A DNA stretch of 64,000 nucleotides from Polynucleobacter sp. 73C-SIWE (GTDB lineage Bacteria; Pseudomonadota; Gammaproteobacteria; Burkholderiales; Burkholderiaceae): the NCBI RefSeq assembly GCF_018882465.1, contig NZ_JACVOK010000001.1, positions 558,001 to 622,000 on the forward strand. Direction: 5' to 3'. A program made the position numbers and the translations under genes. Of this stretch, positions 24,818 to 35,177 are shown in pieces; within the stretch, counting starts at the first letter, position 1, and the number at the start of each line of letters is the position of its first letter. Under the pieces are notes generated by a model that worked only from the letters and a program-made list of their open reading frames with translations, searched no databases and had not been told where the DNA came from.

Positions 24818-25135
24818 TTGAACAGCGCCAGGATTTCTGAATTATTAAAAATAAACCCCAAGACGAGTTTGTATTGGGGTTTTTATGCTGCGCCCATTCA
24901 GGCGGGCAGTAAGCCAGACTTAGGGGTTGCGGTAGCTAAGAAATTAGCTAAAAGAGCTGTCGACCGCAACCGTCTTAAGAGGATGATTCGCGAATTGGTT
25001 TGGGCGGCTCAAGCCAACACCCTCAACAAAGATGTGGTGGTTAAGCTCAAGAAACCGATTGGTCGCAATACCCGTGGCAGGCTCAGAAAAAAAGAAAAAG
25101 AACTTCTACGCTCTCAGATGTCGGAATTAATTTAA
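24818..25135 (+). CDS. rnpA: Ribonuclease P protein component
   Basis: Basic protein subunit of RNase P, which trims the 5' ends of tRNA precursors with the catalytic RNA. The 105-residue protein has the RNR signature RAVDRNRLKRMIRE (about residues 46-59). The likely start is TTG at 24818, just after an in-frame TAA; the first 15 residues are weakly conserved, so the start is uncertain. The yidD start is one base after its stop. Confidence 0.93.
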   Translation: MNSARISELLKINPKTSLYWGFYAAPIQAGSKPDLGVAVAKKLAKRAVDRNRLKRMIRELVWAAQANTLNKDVVVKLKKPIGRNTRGRLRKKEKELLRSQMSELI

Positions 25136-25136
25136 G

Positions 25137-25370
25137 GTGCGCGTTTTAAATAAGGCCGCAATTAAACTGCTTAGGGCTTATCAGTTGTTTCTGAGTCCTT
25201 ATGTAGGGATGCACTGCAAGTACGCGCCAAGTTGCTCACAATATGCCTGCGATTGCTTTAATCATTACGGGTTTATTAAAAGCTTCGGCTTGGTTGTTTG
25301 GCGAATTTTGCGCTGCAATCCATGGTCACGAGGCGGTTATGATCCTGCGGTAAAACAAACATCTCATTAA
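25137..25370 (+). CDS. yidD: Membrane protein insertion efficiency factor YidD
   Basis: Small membrane-associated protein that aids insertion of inner-membrane proteins together with YidC. The 77-residue protein starts with GTG. It shows the family pattern LLRAYQLFLSP, then CKYAPSCSQYA and RILRCNPWSRGGYDPA, with all conserved cysteines. It lies between rnpA and yidC as in most bacteria. Confidence 0.95.
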   Translation: MRVLNKAAIKLLRAYQLFLSPYVGMHCKYAPSCSQYACDCFNHYGFIKSFGLVVWRILRCNPWSRGGYDPAVKQTSH

Positions 25371-25385
25371 CTTAAGAGAATGCAA

Positions 25386-27089
25386 ATGGACTTTAAAAAA
25401 ACAATTCTTTGGGCAGTGTTCTCGATGTCGGGTCTCATGCTCTACAACAATTGGCAGGTCCATGAGGGTAAGCCATCTTTATTTGGAGGCGCGCCCGTAA
25501 GCGCCCCAGTAGCTACTGACAAATCTGCCGCTAGCAATAAGTTAGACGTACCCGCTCAAATATCTGGCCAGCCGGTTGTTGCGGCAGCGCCCACTGTTAA
25601 TTTGGGATTAATGGACAGTGCGGAAAAATTTACGTTGAAAAACGATGTATTGGTCTTGGAAATTAGCGCTAATGGCGCTAACGTAATTGATGCAAAGTTA
25701 CTTAAGTCACTGACCGCAGAAAACAAGCCAGTAGAGCTTTTTCAATACACAGCAAACCATAAATATTTTGCGCGCTCTGGCCTCATTTCTTTAAACAACA
25801 ATGATTTACCAAATCACACTAGCGCCTTCAAACTTATTCAGTCTGGTAAAGACGGTTCTGGTCGACCTTTCCTCACCCTGGGCAGCGAGCGCAATGGCGT
25901 TAAGCTAGAAAAAACGTTCATTCTGAATCCTGGAAGCTATGTGGTGGATGTTGGCCATCGCGTGACTCAGTCAAGTGCAAATGCTACGCCATTGGTTCTC
26001 TACACCGAACTGGTGCGCGACGGTAGCCAGGAGCAAAAAATTGGTCCTTTTGATGGCGCGTTTTCAGCAAGCACCTTTACTGGCCCTGCAACATACACCG
26101 ACAAAGAAAAATTCAATAAGCTGGAATTCACGGCAATTGATAAAAACAAAATCACCATTCCAACCCAGGTCCCCGCTGGGGATCCAGCGTGGATTGCAAT
26201 GGTTCAGCACTATTTTGCTAGCGCATGGATTCCGGGCGATAAATTTGCGCGCGATATCTATGCTGGAAGAATTGATAACGGCCTCTATCGTATTGGTATG
26301 CAAACACCACTAGGTGTGGTTGCTCAAGGATCAACGATTGTTGAAAAATCCCGTCTCTTTGTTGGCCCACAAGAAGAAAGCGTTTTAGAAACCATAGCCC
26401 CGGGCTTTGAGTTGTTAAAAGACTATGGCTACTTAACCATTTTGGCAAAACCCATTTTCTGGCTCTTGGAAAAAATCCATGGGTATGTTGGCAATTGGGG
26501 TTGGTCTATTGTTCTGCTCACCGTTTTGATTAAGTTGGCATTCTTTCCGCTTTCTGCTGCAAGCTATAAATCGATGGCGCGCATGAAGGAAGTGCAGCCA
26601 CGCTTGATGGCCATGAGAGAGCAATACAAGGGTGAGCCACAAAAATTAAATCAAGCAATGATGGAGATGTATCGCAAAGAAAAAATTAATCCATTGGGCG
26701 GTTGTTTGCCAGTAGTAATTCAGATCCCTGTGTTTATTGCTTTGTATTGGGTATTGTTGTCGTCCGTCGAGTTGCGCGGCGCCCCGTGGATTTTGTGGGT
26801 GCATGATTTATCGCTCCCCGATACTTCAATTAGTGATGTATTGGGCATGACACAATTATTCCCAATTGGAATCTTGCCAATCATCATGGCTGTTTCAATG
26901 TTTGTTCAAACTAAATTGAACCCTACCCCACCAGACCCCATCCAGGCAAAGGTGATGCTGTATATGCCAATCGTGTTCTCGGTAATGTTCTTTTTCTTCC
27001 CATCTGGCTTGGTCTTGTACTGGGTGGTGAATAACTTATTGTCGATCGCGCAACAGTGGCAAATCAATCAAATGTTTGCAAAGAAATAA
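25386..27089 (+). CDS. yidC: Membrane protein insertase YidC
   Basis: Inner-membrane insertase acting alone or with SecYEG. I place the start at the ATG at 25386 (567 residues), where AAGAGA is well spaced; the ATG at 25380 is too close to it. The first helix (about residues 7-23) is followed by the large periplasmic beta domain (about 60-330). The conserved C-terminal core comes next, with FFPLSAASYKSMARMKEVQPRL, NPLGGCLPVVIQIPVFIALYWVL and FFFFPSGLVLYWVVNNLLS. Confidence 0.97.
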   Translation: MDFKKTILWAVFSMSGLMLYNNWQVHEGKPSLFGGAPVSAPVATDKSAASNKLDVPAQISGQPVVAAAPTVNLGLMDSAEKFTLKNDVLVLEISANGANVIDAKLLKSLTAENKPVELFQYTANHKYFARSGLISLNNNDLPNHTSAFKLIQSGKDGSGRPFLTLGSERNGVKLEKTFILNPGSYVVDVGHRVTQSSANATPLVLYTELVRDGSQEQKIGPFDGAFSASTFTGPATYTDKEKFNKLEFTAIDKNKITIPTQVPAGDPAWIAMVQHYFASAWIPGDKFARDIYAGRIDNGLYRIGMQTPLGVVAQGSTIVEKSRLFVGPQEESVLETIAPGFELLKDYGYLTILAKPIFWLLEKIHGYVGNWGWSIVLLTVLIKLAFFPLSAASYKSMARMKEVQPRLMAMREQYKGEPQKLNQAMMEMYRKEKINPLGGCLPVVIQIPVFIALYWVLLSSVELRGAPWILWVHDLSLPDTSISDVLGMTQLFPIGILPIIMAVSMFVQTKLNPTPPDPIQAKVMLYMPIVFSVMFFFFPSGLVLYWVVNNLLSIAQQWQINQMFAKK

Positions 27090-27137
27090 GCCAAGTAATT
27101 TTTTAATGGCTTAGTCTTTAATGGAAAACATATAGCA

Positions 27138-28496
27138 ATGATGACCAGAAAGTTGCCCATCATTGCTATAGCAACTGCTCCAGGCAAGGCGGGTGTTGGG
27201 GTTGTACGCATTAGCGGCCAAAACCTCAAGGGCATTACAAAAGCACTTTTTCAGAAAGAGCTCTCACCCCGCCAAGCAAGCTTACTTACCTTGCGCGATG
27301 CCGACGGGCAAACCATTGACCAACTTGTCGCGATTTATTTTGTTGCCCCAGCATCATTTACTGGTGAAGACGTTTTAGAGCTTCAGTGTCATGGTGGGCC
27401 ACAGCTTCTGGAGTTGGTTATGAAGCGCTGCTTAGAGTTAGGCATGAAGGATGGGTTGGTAATTGCAGAGCCAGGCGAATTTACATTGCGCGCTTATCTC
27501 AATAACAAAATAGACCTGGCTCAAGCTGAAGCAATTGCGGATTTAATTGATGCTCAAAGTGCGGCTGCAGTTCGTGGCGCGGCTAGATCTTTACAGGGTG
27601 CTTTTTCAGAGAGCATCAATGATCTGATTGAAGAAATTACACAGCTGCGCATTTTGGTGGAGTCAACCTTAGACTTCCCCGAAGAAGAAATTGAGTTTTT
27701 AGAGAATGCACAAGCTCGCACTCGTCTGGCTGCAGTCAAAGAAAAATTAGAATCGTTACGAGTCGGCGCCAAGCAGGGAAAGATTTTGCGTGATGGCATA
27801 CAGCTTGTTCTTGCTGGCGCGCCAAACGTTGGCAAGAGCTCATTACTTAATAGATTGGCTGGTGAAGAGGTTGCCATTGTTACCGCTATTGCCGGCACTA
27901 CTCGCGATCGCGTGAAGGAAAGCATCACCATTGAAGGTGTGCCAATGCATATCATTGATACGGCCGGACTGCGCGAAACCGATGATCTTGTTGAGGCAAA
28001 AGGTATTGAAAGGTCTTGGGACGCCATCCGTTTGGCAGACTTGGTGATTTTTTTAACCGACCCAAATTCGACAGAGGACGGGCTAAAAGAACAAATTCTG
28101 AGAGAGCTGCCCCCAAAATGCCCAGTTTTAGAGGTTGTTAACAAGTCAGACTTGATATCTTTGGGGTCTCTTACTGCCCCAAAACAGGCCATTTTGATCT
28201 CAGCCAAAAATGGTGATGGAGTTGAAGCCCTAAAGCAAAAAATCCTGGAAATGGTGGGTTGGAATGGTCCCCAAGAGGGCGCAATTGTGGCTAGAAGACG
28301 CCATTTGGACTGCCTGGAGAGGGCATCTGAGCACATTGCAAGATCAGAGCAATTCGCTGCAAATGGCAACAATTCGCTTGAATTGTTCGCAGAAGAGCTA
28401 TTTTTAGCTCAAAACCACCTTGGGCAAATTACCGGAAAGCTGCTTCCGGATGACCTTTTGGGAAAAATCTTTAGTCAATTCTGTATTGGCAAGTAA
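27138..28496 (+). CDS. mnmE: tRNA modification GTPase MnmE
   Basis: Potassium-activated GTPase that works with MnmG on wobble uridine U34. The 452-residue protein has the N-terminal folate-binding domain (TAPGKAGVGVVRISG). The inserted G domain carries GAPNVGKSSLLNRL (about residues 223-236), AGTTRD, DTAGLRE and NKSD. The protein ends in the conserved C-terminal FSQFCIGK with its essential cysteine. It lies 48 bases after yidC, across a 7-base inverted repeat (27087-27113). Confidence 0.97.
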   Translation: MMTRKLPIIAIATAPGKAGVGVVRISGQNLKGITKALFQKELSPRQASLLTLRDADGQTIDQLVAIYFVAPASFTGEDVLELQCHGGPQLLELVMKRCLELGMKDGLVIAEPGEFTLRAYLNNKIDLAQAEAIADLIDAQSAAAVRGAARSLQGAFSESINDLIEEITQLRILVESTLDFPEEEIEFLENAQARTRLAAVKEKLESLRVGAKQGKILRDGIQLVLAGAPNVGKSSLLNRLAGEEVAIVTAIAGTTRDRVKESITIEGVPMHIIDTAGLRETDDLVEAKGIERSWDAIRLADLVIFLTDPNSTEDGLKEQILRELPPKCPVLEVVNKSDLISLGSLTAPKQAILISAKNGDGVEALKQKILEMVGWNGPQEGAIVARRRHLDCLERASEHIARSEQFAANGNNSLELFAEELFLAQNHLGQITGKLLPDDLLGKIFSQFCIGK

Positions 28497-28585
28497 AGGG
28501 TTTCTTCTGTCTCGGTTTAGGGCTTTAAATATGGCCAAAATGTTAAAATCATTGGATTAAAAATTAAATCTTTCTAGGAAAACAC

Positions 28586-30451
28586 ATGACTACAGAAACT
28601 GCGGACCAAATTAATGTAAATGCGCCAGCTTACGTAAAAAATAAGCGCTTGATTGAATGGGTTGGAGAAGTCGCCGCCCTGACAAAGCCAGACACAATTC
28701 GTTGGTGTGATGGCTCTCAGGCCGAATATGACGAGCTCTGCGAGCTCCTAGTTACTGCCGGGGTTTTCAAGCGCCTCAACCCAGCCAAACGAAAAAATTC
28801 ATTTTTAGCACTCTCAGACCCTGAGGATGTGGCACGCGTTGAAGACCGCACCTTTATTTGCTCAGCTAAAAAAGAAGATGCCGGTCCTACCAATAACTGG
28901 GTAGAGCCAAGCGAAATGCGCGCAACATTAAACCCATTGTTTGATGGTTGTATGCGCGGCAGAACAATGTATGTGGTGCCGTTCTCCATGGGCCCCATTG
29001 GCTCCCCTATAGCCCACATTGGTGTAGAACTATCGGACAGCCCATATGTTGCAATCAATATGCGCCTCATGACCCGTATGGGCAAGGCCGTCATTGATCA
29101 ATTGGGTGCTGACGGCGAGTTTGTTCCTTGTATTCACACCGTTGGTAAACCTTTGGCTGCTGGCGAAAAAGATGTTGCATGGCCAAACAACAAGAATAAA
29201 TACATTGTTCATTACCCAGAAACCCGCGAGATTTGGTCATTTGGATCTGGCTACGGCGGCAATGCATTGTTAGGCAAGAAATGCTTTGCACTGCGCATTG
29301 CATCTAACATGGGTCGCGACCAGGGTTGGTTGGCAGAACACATGCTGATCTTAGGCGTCACTTCGCCTGAGGGTAAGAAATACCATATCGCCGCTGCATT
29401 CCCATCCGCTTGTGGCAAAACTAACTTCTCCATGATGATTCCTCCAAAAGGATTTGATGGCTGGAAGGTAACCACTATTGGTGACGACATTGCATGGATC
29501 AAGCCGCGCAAAGACCCCGTTACTGGCAAGACCCGCTTATTTGCGATTAATCCAGAGTCTGGTTACTTTGGTGTGGCGCCAGGCACCAATCGCCAAACCA
29601 ATCAGAACTGTATTGATTCTTTAAATCAAGATGTGATTTTCACAAACGTTGGCTTGACTGATGATGGTGATGTTTGGTGGGAAGGTTTGACAGAAACACC
29701 ACCAGCCCATTTGATTGATTGGCAAGGCAAAGACTGGACTCCAGCAGATGGGGCCGCAGGTCGCAAAGCTGCGCATCCAAATTCACGCTTTACAGTTGCT
29801 GCAACCAATAATCCAGCAGTTGATCCTAAGTGGGATGATCCAGAGGGGGTTCCAATTGATGCATTCTTGTTTGGCGGCCGTCGCTCAAACACTGTGCCAT
29901 TGGTTAGTGAGGCTCGTGATTGGGTTGAGGGTGTTTATATGGCTGCAACACTTGGTTCAGAGACCACTGCTGCGATCACCGGTCAAATTGGCGTTGTACG
30001 CCGCGATCCGTTTGCGATGATTGCATTCGCTGGTTACAACATGAGTGACTACTTCCAGCATTGGCTCAATATCGGCAAGAAGCTAGAGGCCGAAGGCGCT
30101 GTATTGCCAAAAATTTATTGTGTGAACTGGTTCCGCAAGGACGAGAATGGCAAATTTGTTTGGCCAGGCTTTGGCGAAAACATGCGCGTGCTGTCTTGGA
30201 TTTTGGGGCGTGCCGAAGGTAAGGCAAAAGGCAAAGAAACGCCCTTTGGTATTTGCCCAGAGCACGGCGACATGCACTGGAATGGTCTTGACTATTCTGC
30301 AGAGAAATTTGCTAAAGCTATTCATGTTGCGGTGGATGACTGGAAGAACGAGTTAAAACTTCATACTGAACTGTTTGATCACCTTGGCGAACGCTTGCCA
30401 AAAGAGTTGCAAGAGACTCGCGCCAAGATTGAGCAACGCTTTAACGCTTAA
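28586..30451 (+). CDS. pckG: Phosphoenolpyruvate carboxykinase (GTP)
   Basis: Converts oxaloacetate to phosphoenolpyruvate with GTP, the entry to gluconeogenesis from organic acids. The 621-residue protein has the GTP-type signature [13 protein letters not shown], which joins the reactive cysteine to the P-loop (about residues 271-283). It also has GDDIAWIKP and GVAPGTN. It sits in its own transcription unit after mnmE. This suits an organism living on carboxylic acids, consistent with the dctA gene at the window end. Confidence 0.97.
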   Translation: MTTETADQINVNAPAYVKNKRLIEWVGEVAALTKPDTIRWCDGSQAEYDELCELLVTAGVFKRLNPAKRKNSFLALSDPEDVARVEDRTFICSAKKEDAGPTNNWVEPSEMRATLNPLFDGCMRGRTMYVVPFSMGPIGSPIAHIGVELSDSPYVAINMRLMTRMGKAVIDQLGADGEFVPCIHTVGKPLAAGEKDVAWPNNKNKYIVHYPETREIWSFGSGYGGNALLGKKCFALRIASNMGRDQGWLAEHMLILGVTSPEGKKYHIAAAFPSACGKTNFSMMIPPKGFDGWKVTTIGDDIAWIKPRKDPVTGKTRLFAINPESGYFGVAPGTNRQTNQNCIDSLNQDVIFTNVGLTDDGDVWWEGLTETPPAHLIDWQGKDWTPADGAAGRKAAHPNSRFTVAATNNPAVDPKWDDPEGVPIDAFLFGGRRSNTVPLVSEARDWVEGVYMAATLGSETTAAITGQIGVVRRDPFAMIAFAGYNMSDYFQHWLNIGKKLEAEGAVLPKIYCVNWFRKDENGKFVWPGFGENMRVLSWILGRAEGKAKGKETPFGICPEHGDMHWNGLDYSAEKFAKAIHVAVDDWKNELKLHTELFDHLGERLPKELQETRAKIEQRFNA

Positions 30452-30489
30452 GCATTAGCAATACCAAACGTTTTATTCTCACTAGTTAA

Positions 30490-31713
30490 ATGACCAAACC
30501 CCAACACCATGAAATAGTGGTGATTGGGGCAGGCATTTGTGGTGCAACCATCGCAAATGAGTTGCTCCAGCGCGGCAAATCTGTCTGTATGGTTGATGCT
30601 GCATCTTCACCCGCTACTGCTTGTTCGAGTCATGCCTATGCTATTGCTCATCCGCATATCGGTAAGGGGTCACCGCGTTTATTGCGTTTAACGCGCATTG
30701 CTTTTTTGCTGGCTGAGGCTAGGTGGGGCAAGGCTTGGAACCAGCATGGTATTTTTCAGCCCACTAAAAAAGATAAGCATTTCGATCGAGCGGAAGTAAA
30801 CAATTATTTGCAGTCTTTAGATCTTGATCAGAGTATTGCAGTAGCTTTAGATGCTCAAGACGCAGAAAAAATTTGCGGCATCAAACAGAGCGGAGTATGG
30901 CTACCGCGCGGCGCATCTCTCAATCTATTTGAGATAAGTAATGCATTACTGCAAGACCAAGGCCGCCTAACTTGCTTATGGAATGCGCGCGTTGCAAGAC
31001 TGGAGAGGGCTGATGATCATTGGCTTTTATTCAATCAGAACAATGAAGCCATTCTTTCTGCGGATAAGGTGATCGTTGCGACTGCAATGGATACCAAAGC
31101 GCTCATGAGTAGCATTGGAATTCGGCTTCCTCTTAAGCCGGTGCGCGGTCAACTCAGCATCTTTTCAATTCAAGATGAGGTTTGGATAAAAAAATTACCC
31201 AGAGTGGGCATGTCTGGTGATGGCTACTGTCTTCCCGCCGAGCCGCTTGAAGACGGCAGCTATCGTTGGATGGTGGGTTCTAGCTTTGATGAGGGCGAGG
31301 ATGACCTTGGCTCAAGAGACAGCAGCGATGCATTCAATCGAGAACAAGCGCAAGGTTTGCTTGCTTATCCCGAGGGAGATCTGGGGGCGCTAATCAAGGC
31401 TGGAGATTTTGTTGGCGTGCGCTGTGTTGCAGGCGATCGTTTACCAATCATTGGCACGTTGAATCAAAGGCCTGGAATCTTTTTGGCCACCGCCTTAGGT
31501 TCGCGAGGTATTTTGTGGTCGGCCTTAGCAGCCAAGCTCATCACAGCTCAGGTGCTAGAGGATGACTTTGCTTTACTTGCGCGCTTGGGCTTTGCAACAG
31601 ACTTACTTGCAGCACTAGCGCCTGCCCGTTTTTTTGCTGGAGCTTTGGCTGCGCCAGCGGCTTTAGCCTCAAATTCAAAACCAATTTTGCCGTCAGCCCC
31701 TAAAGCTAAATAG
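30490..31713 (+). CDS. FAD-dependent oxidoreductase, MnmC C-terminal-domain type
   Basis: Probably the FAD domain (MnmC2) that removes the carboxymethyl group from cmnm5U34 in tRNA. The 407-residue protein has the FAD motif VVIGAGICGATIANELLQRG (about residues 10-29). The MnmC-like segments are GVRCVAGDRLPIIG and ATALGSRGILWSALAAKLI, followed by the ending LLAALAPARFF. The methyltransferase half of E. coli MnmC is absent. The last 166 bases overlap topB on the opposite strand. An alternative is a general DadA-like amine oxidase; the mnmE/mnmG context favours MnmC2. Confidence 0.72.
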   Translation: MTKPQHHEIVVIGAGICGATIANELLQRGKSVCMVDAASSPATACSSHAYAIAHPHIGKGSPRLLRLTRIAFLLAEARWGKAWNQHGIFQPTKKDKHFDRAEVNNYLQSLDLDQSIAVALDAQDAEKICGIKQSGVWLPRGASLNLFEISNALLQDQGRLTCLWNARVARLERADDHWLLFNQNNEAILSADKVIVATAMDTKALMSSIGIRLPLKPVRGQLSIFSIQDEVWIKKLPRVGMSGDGYCLPAEPLEDGSYRWMVGSSFDEGEDDLGSRDSSDAFNREQAQGLLAYPEGDLGALIKAGDFVGVRCVAGDRLPIIGTLNQRPGIFLATALGSRGILWSALAAKLITAQVLEDDFALLARLGFATDLLAALAPARFFAGALAAPAALASNSKPILPSAPKAK

Positions 31714-34211
31714 GCTTTAAAGCCACGCCCAGTACGGTTTGACTTGAAGTTTGTTAAGAGATCGGTCTTGCCTTCTTTGAGTAGTTTTTGCACTTGCTCA
31801 GCCGAAATTTCTTGTTGCAAAACAACTTTGCCGGTTTTGAAATCACAAGTTTTGCTTGGCCCGGTGTTGTGTTCACAAACATAACGCATGCCATCTTCAT
31901 AAACTGCGCCAGAACATTTTGGACAAACGCCTAGAGCCTGGCGACCGGTGAAATCTACCGCTTCAGTTTCTTCGTCCTGAGTATTGCCAAAGTCAAATTC
32001 GAGTTTGAAGCCTGCGTTTGGATAGTCGGCATCATCCTCTGGAATTTCGCTTAACTTAATGATGGCGGCAAATGGACGACCCATTTTGCTGCGAAATCCC
32101 TGAAGTGGCCCGATAGTTTTTTCACGCAGTAGCTCTTCAACCTCAGGATATTCAAACGCACGACCACCTGGAGTTTTGCTGATCGTAAAGCCGCATTTTT
32201 CACAGGCAAAGCGACGGTAGTTTTCCTTTACCGGACCCTTACAGTGCGGGCATGGCGTGGCCATTGTTGCGTAGTCACCTGGAATCGTATCGCTGTCATA
32301 TTCCTTGGCGCGCTTGACGATGCGCTGAGTCATTTGCGCAATTTCTTGCATGAAAGTATCGCGATTCATCTTGCCCTGCTCAATCAGCGACAGCTTGTTT
32401 TCCCAGTTACCAGTTAAATCGGGGCGTGTGAGTTCTTCAACATCTAGCCCGCGCAATAAAGTCATCAATTGAAACGCTTTTGCTGTAGGAATGAGTTCGC
32501 GCGCTTCACGTACGATGTATTTTTCAGCGAGCAATCCTTCGATGATTGCTGCGCGAGTTGCGGGGGTTCCTAAACCCTTTTCCGCCATTGCTTCGCGCAT
32601 GTCATCATCATCAACCCACTTGCCGGCGCTTTCCATTGCTGAGAGCAATGTAGCTTCTGAGTAGCGGGCTGGCGGCTTAGTTTTCAATGGCACTGCAGCA
32701 ATGGATTCGCTTTGAACAGCTTCACCCTCTTGAACGGCGACAAGCTCATCATCTGCTTGATTCGACTTGCCATAGACGGTAAGGAAGCCAGGATTGACTA
32801 GTACACGACCCTCGGTTTTGAAATGGTGCCCCGAAACCTCGGTAATTCTGGTGGTGACCTTGAATTCAGCGGCGGGATAAAAGACCGCTAGGAAACGGCG
32901 AACAACTAAGTCATATAGCTTAGCCTCAGGCTCACTTAAATTCTTAGGGGTTTCGAGAGTCGGAATAATCGCAAAGTGATCAGAAATTTTGGAGTTATCA
33001 AAGATGCGTTTGTTGGGCTTAATCCAACCATAACCAGCTTTTGCTTTCGGATCCTTTGGATCACCTTTCAGAATTTGCTTTGCAAACGCACGATAGTCTT
33101 GTGAGTTCTCGGCAAGGATTTCCATGGTTTGTTTAACGGTGTCTAGGTAGTCTTCTGGAAGTGCTTTAGCGTCAGTACGTGGATAGGTTAAAACTTTGTG
33201 TCGCTCATACAACGCTTGAGCAAGACCCAAAGTATTTTTTGCAGAAAAACCAAAACGCGCATTCGCTTCGCGTTGCAAACTGGTTAAGTCAAACAGTTGT
33301 GGTGCTAGTTGTGTTGCTGGCTTAGCCTCTTCAGTAACGCTTGCTTTTTTGCCACGACAAGCGGCAACAATACTTTGTGCTGCAGCCTCACTCCACAGGC
33401 GGTTCTCGCGTGCGTCGGGCTCGGCAACATCTTTCTTAAATTTTGGATCAAACCAGCGCCCCTCATAGACACCAGCAGCAGCAATAAATTCGGCCTTTAC
33501 TTCCCAATAATCTTTGGAAACAAACTTGCGGATTAATTCTTCGCGCTCGACCACAATTGACAGTGTGGGCGTTTGAACGCGACCAACGGTGGTTAAAAAG
33601 AAGCCACCACTCTTGCTATTAAATGCGGTCATGGCACGAGTGCCATTAATACCAACCAACCAGTCTGCTTCCGAGCGGCAACGCGCTGCATCGGCGAGCG
33701 GCCGCATATCTTCGTCGGTACGCAAGCTCGCAAAGCCATCCCGAATTGCTGCTGGAGTCATGGACTGAAGCCATAAACGCTTAATGCCCTGTGATGCTTT
33801 TGCATGCTGCGCAATTAAGCGAAAAATCAGCTCGCCTTCGCGCCCCGCGTCACATGCATTAATAAGAGAGGTGACATCTTTGCGCTTAATCAGTTTTTGC
33901 AAAACCTTGAGGCGCGATTCAGTTTTAGCGATTGGCCGCAAATCAAAATAGGGGGGTACTACAGGTAGGTTGGCAAAAGACCATTTGCCACGCTTAACGT
34001 CATATTCCTCTGGGGCAGCTATCTCTAGGAGGTGGCCAACTGCAGACGAGATGACAAAGTCGTCGCTTTCAAAATAGTCCTCATATTTAGTAAAGCCGCC
34101 CAGGGCTTTGGCAATGTCATTGGCAACCGATGGCTTCTCAGCAATGATGAGAGCCTTGGGGTGATCCACGGAAGGGGTCTTGGAGCTGCTTTTGGTAGAT
34201 GCTTTAGCCAC
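31548..34211 (-). CDS. topB: DNA topoisomerase III
   Basis: Type IA topoisomerase that decatenates DNA. Motifs are the TOPRIM box LIIAEKPSVANDIAKALGG and ACDAGREGELIFRLI, the active-site tyrosine in LTYPRTDAKALPE, and two C-terminal zinc-binding clusters (CPHCKGP...CEKCGF and CPKCSGA...C). A Lys/Ala-rich tail ends the protein. No ATG precedes the domain. I choose GTG at 34211 (887 residues); a TTG at 34268 would add 19 odd residues. The tail overlaps the neighbouring oxidoreductase gene tail to tail. Confidence 0.93.
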   Translation of the reverse strand: MAKASTKSSSKTPSVDHPKALIIAEKPSVANDIAKALGGFTKYEDYFESDDFVISSAVGHLLEIAAPEEYDVKRGKWSFANLPVVPPYFDLRPIAKTESRLKVLQKLIKRKDVTSLINACDAGREGELIFRLIAQHAKASQGIKRLWLQSMTPAAIRDGFASLRTDEDMRPLADAARCRSEADWLVGINGTRAMTAFNSKSGGFFLTTVGRVQTPTLSIVVEREELIRKFVSKDYWEVKAEFIAAAGVYEGRWFDPKFKKDVAEPDARENRLWSEAAAQSIVAACRGKKASVTEEAKPATQLAPQLFDLTSLQREANARFGFSAKNTLGLAQALYERHKVLTYPRTDAKALPEDYLDTVKQTMEILAENSQDYRAFAKQILKGDPKDPKAKAGYGWIKPNKRIFDNSKISDHFAIIPTLETPKNLSEPEAKLYDLVVRRFLAVFYPAAEFKVTTRITEVSGHHFKTEGRVLVNPGFLTVYGKSNQADDELVAVQEGEAVQSESIAAVPLKTKPPARYSEATLLSAMESAGKWVDDDDMREAMAEKGLGTPATRAAIIEGLLAEKYIVREARELIPTAKAFQLMTLLRGLDVEELTRPDLTGNWENKLSLIEQGKMNRDTFMQEIAQMTQRIVKRAKEYDSDTIPGDYATMATPCPHCKGPVKENYRRFACEKCGFTISKTPGGRAFEYPEVEELLREKTIGPLQGFRSKMGRPFAAIIKLSEIPEDDADYPNAGFKLEFDFGNTQDEETEAVDFTGRQALGVCPKCSGAVYEDGMRYVCEHNTGPSKTCDFKTGKVVLQQEISAEQVQKLLKEGKTDLLTNFKSNRTGRGFKAYLALGADGKIGFEFEAKAAGAAKAPAKKRAGASAASKSVAKPKRASKAKSSSST

Positions 34212-34394
34212 GCGTTTGCCTAAATTTGAGCCTGAAATGATGTTTTTTATAGGAAAAAGGATGATCAATTTAAACCAAATCAGGGTTTGGTCAATTGCTT
34301 ACCCCTTTTTTATTATTAACCGATAAATTAAGAAAAGTCCAAAAAGCGCACTTTTGCAAGCATGATGTCGTGGCTTATTGAGCGATTAATGGAT

Positions 34395-34431
34395 AAAAAC
34401 CCCCATTTAAACCACTTTAAACGGGGTTTTT
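34395..34431 (-). terminator. Terminator overlapping the end of dprA
   Basis: On the minus strand AAAACCCCG pairs with the later GGGGGTTTT across an AT-rich internal hairpin, followed by a T-rich end. The dprA stop codon lies inside the structure. It separates dprA from topB, which begins about 185 bases downstream. Confidence 0.65.
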
Positions 34432-35106
34432 CTCAAAAATCAAGTCTTCTAGAACGTCTTCGGGGTTTTGTACTAGCTTTGCGCCTTGCTGAATCAGAAG
34501 GTTGCAGCCCCTGGAAAGGGGTTTTCGAATCGAGCCGGGGATTGCAAAAACCTCTCTTCCCAGATCCAAAGCAAGTCTGGCAGTAATAAGCGAGCCAGAC
34601 TTTTCAGCCGCCTCAATGACCAGAACACCAATCGAAAACGCAGCAATGATTCGATTGCGCCTGGGGAAATGACCCGATTTTGGTGGTGTGCCTGAGGGGT
34701 ACTCGGAGACTAAAAGCCCTTGTTTCCGGATATTTCTGGCCAAATCCAGATGTTCTTTGGGGTAAATCACGTCCACGCCGGCCCCACAGACCGCCATAGT
34801 GAAGTGCTTGGGTCCTAGGTTAAGGGTTGCTTGATGGGCGGCCCCATCAATGCCTCTTGCAAGCCCAGAGACGATCAGTAGCCCTGCGCGGGAGAGCTCT
34901 TGAGCAAAAGCTGCTGCGTTTTTAAGGCCCTCAGGGCTGGCCATGCGTGATCCTACGATGGCGATCATGGGCTTATTTAGCATGCTGAGTTCCCCATCTA
35001 TATAGAGATTGCTGGGCGGATCATATAAATCCTTTAGGCGGTTTGGGTATTTTTTATCGCCCCTAGCAATACAAGTAGGGAGATTTGATTTTGGGAATAT
35101 AGGCAT
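34417..35106 (-). CDS. dprA: DNA processing protein DprA (short form)
   Basis: Loads RecA on incoming single-stranded DNA during natural transformation. The 229 residues contain the whole Rossmann core: [74 protein letters not shown] and [13 protein letters not shown]. It is much shorter than the usual 350-400 residues; the N-terminal SAM-like domain and the C-terminal winged helix are missing. The frame is intact and has its own terminator, so it may be a functional minimal DprA. Confidence 0.9.
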   Translation of the reverse strand: MPIFPKSNLPTCIARGDKKYPNRLKDLYDPPSNLYIDGELSMLNKPMIAIVGSRMASPEGLKNAAAFAQELSRAGLLIVSGLARGIDGAAHQATLNLGPKHFTMAVCGAGVDVIYPKEHLDLARNIRKQGLLVSEYPSGTPPKSGHFPRRNRIIAAFSIGVLVIEAAEKSGSLITARLALDLGREVFAIPGSIRKPLSRGCNLLIQQGAKLVQNPEDVLEDLIFEKNPV

Positions 35107-35177
35107 TAAAAGATTTTGATCTTTGGGGTGATTACAGCAATCAGGACAGACCGATTGCTCTGTTGGATAATTCCTAT

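Noticed and set aside
27554-28372. 272-codon minus-strand frame opposite mnmE
   Set aside because: It is the mirror of a strongly conserved gene and has a low-complexity Ser/Arg-rich composition.
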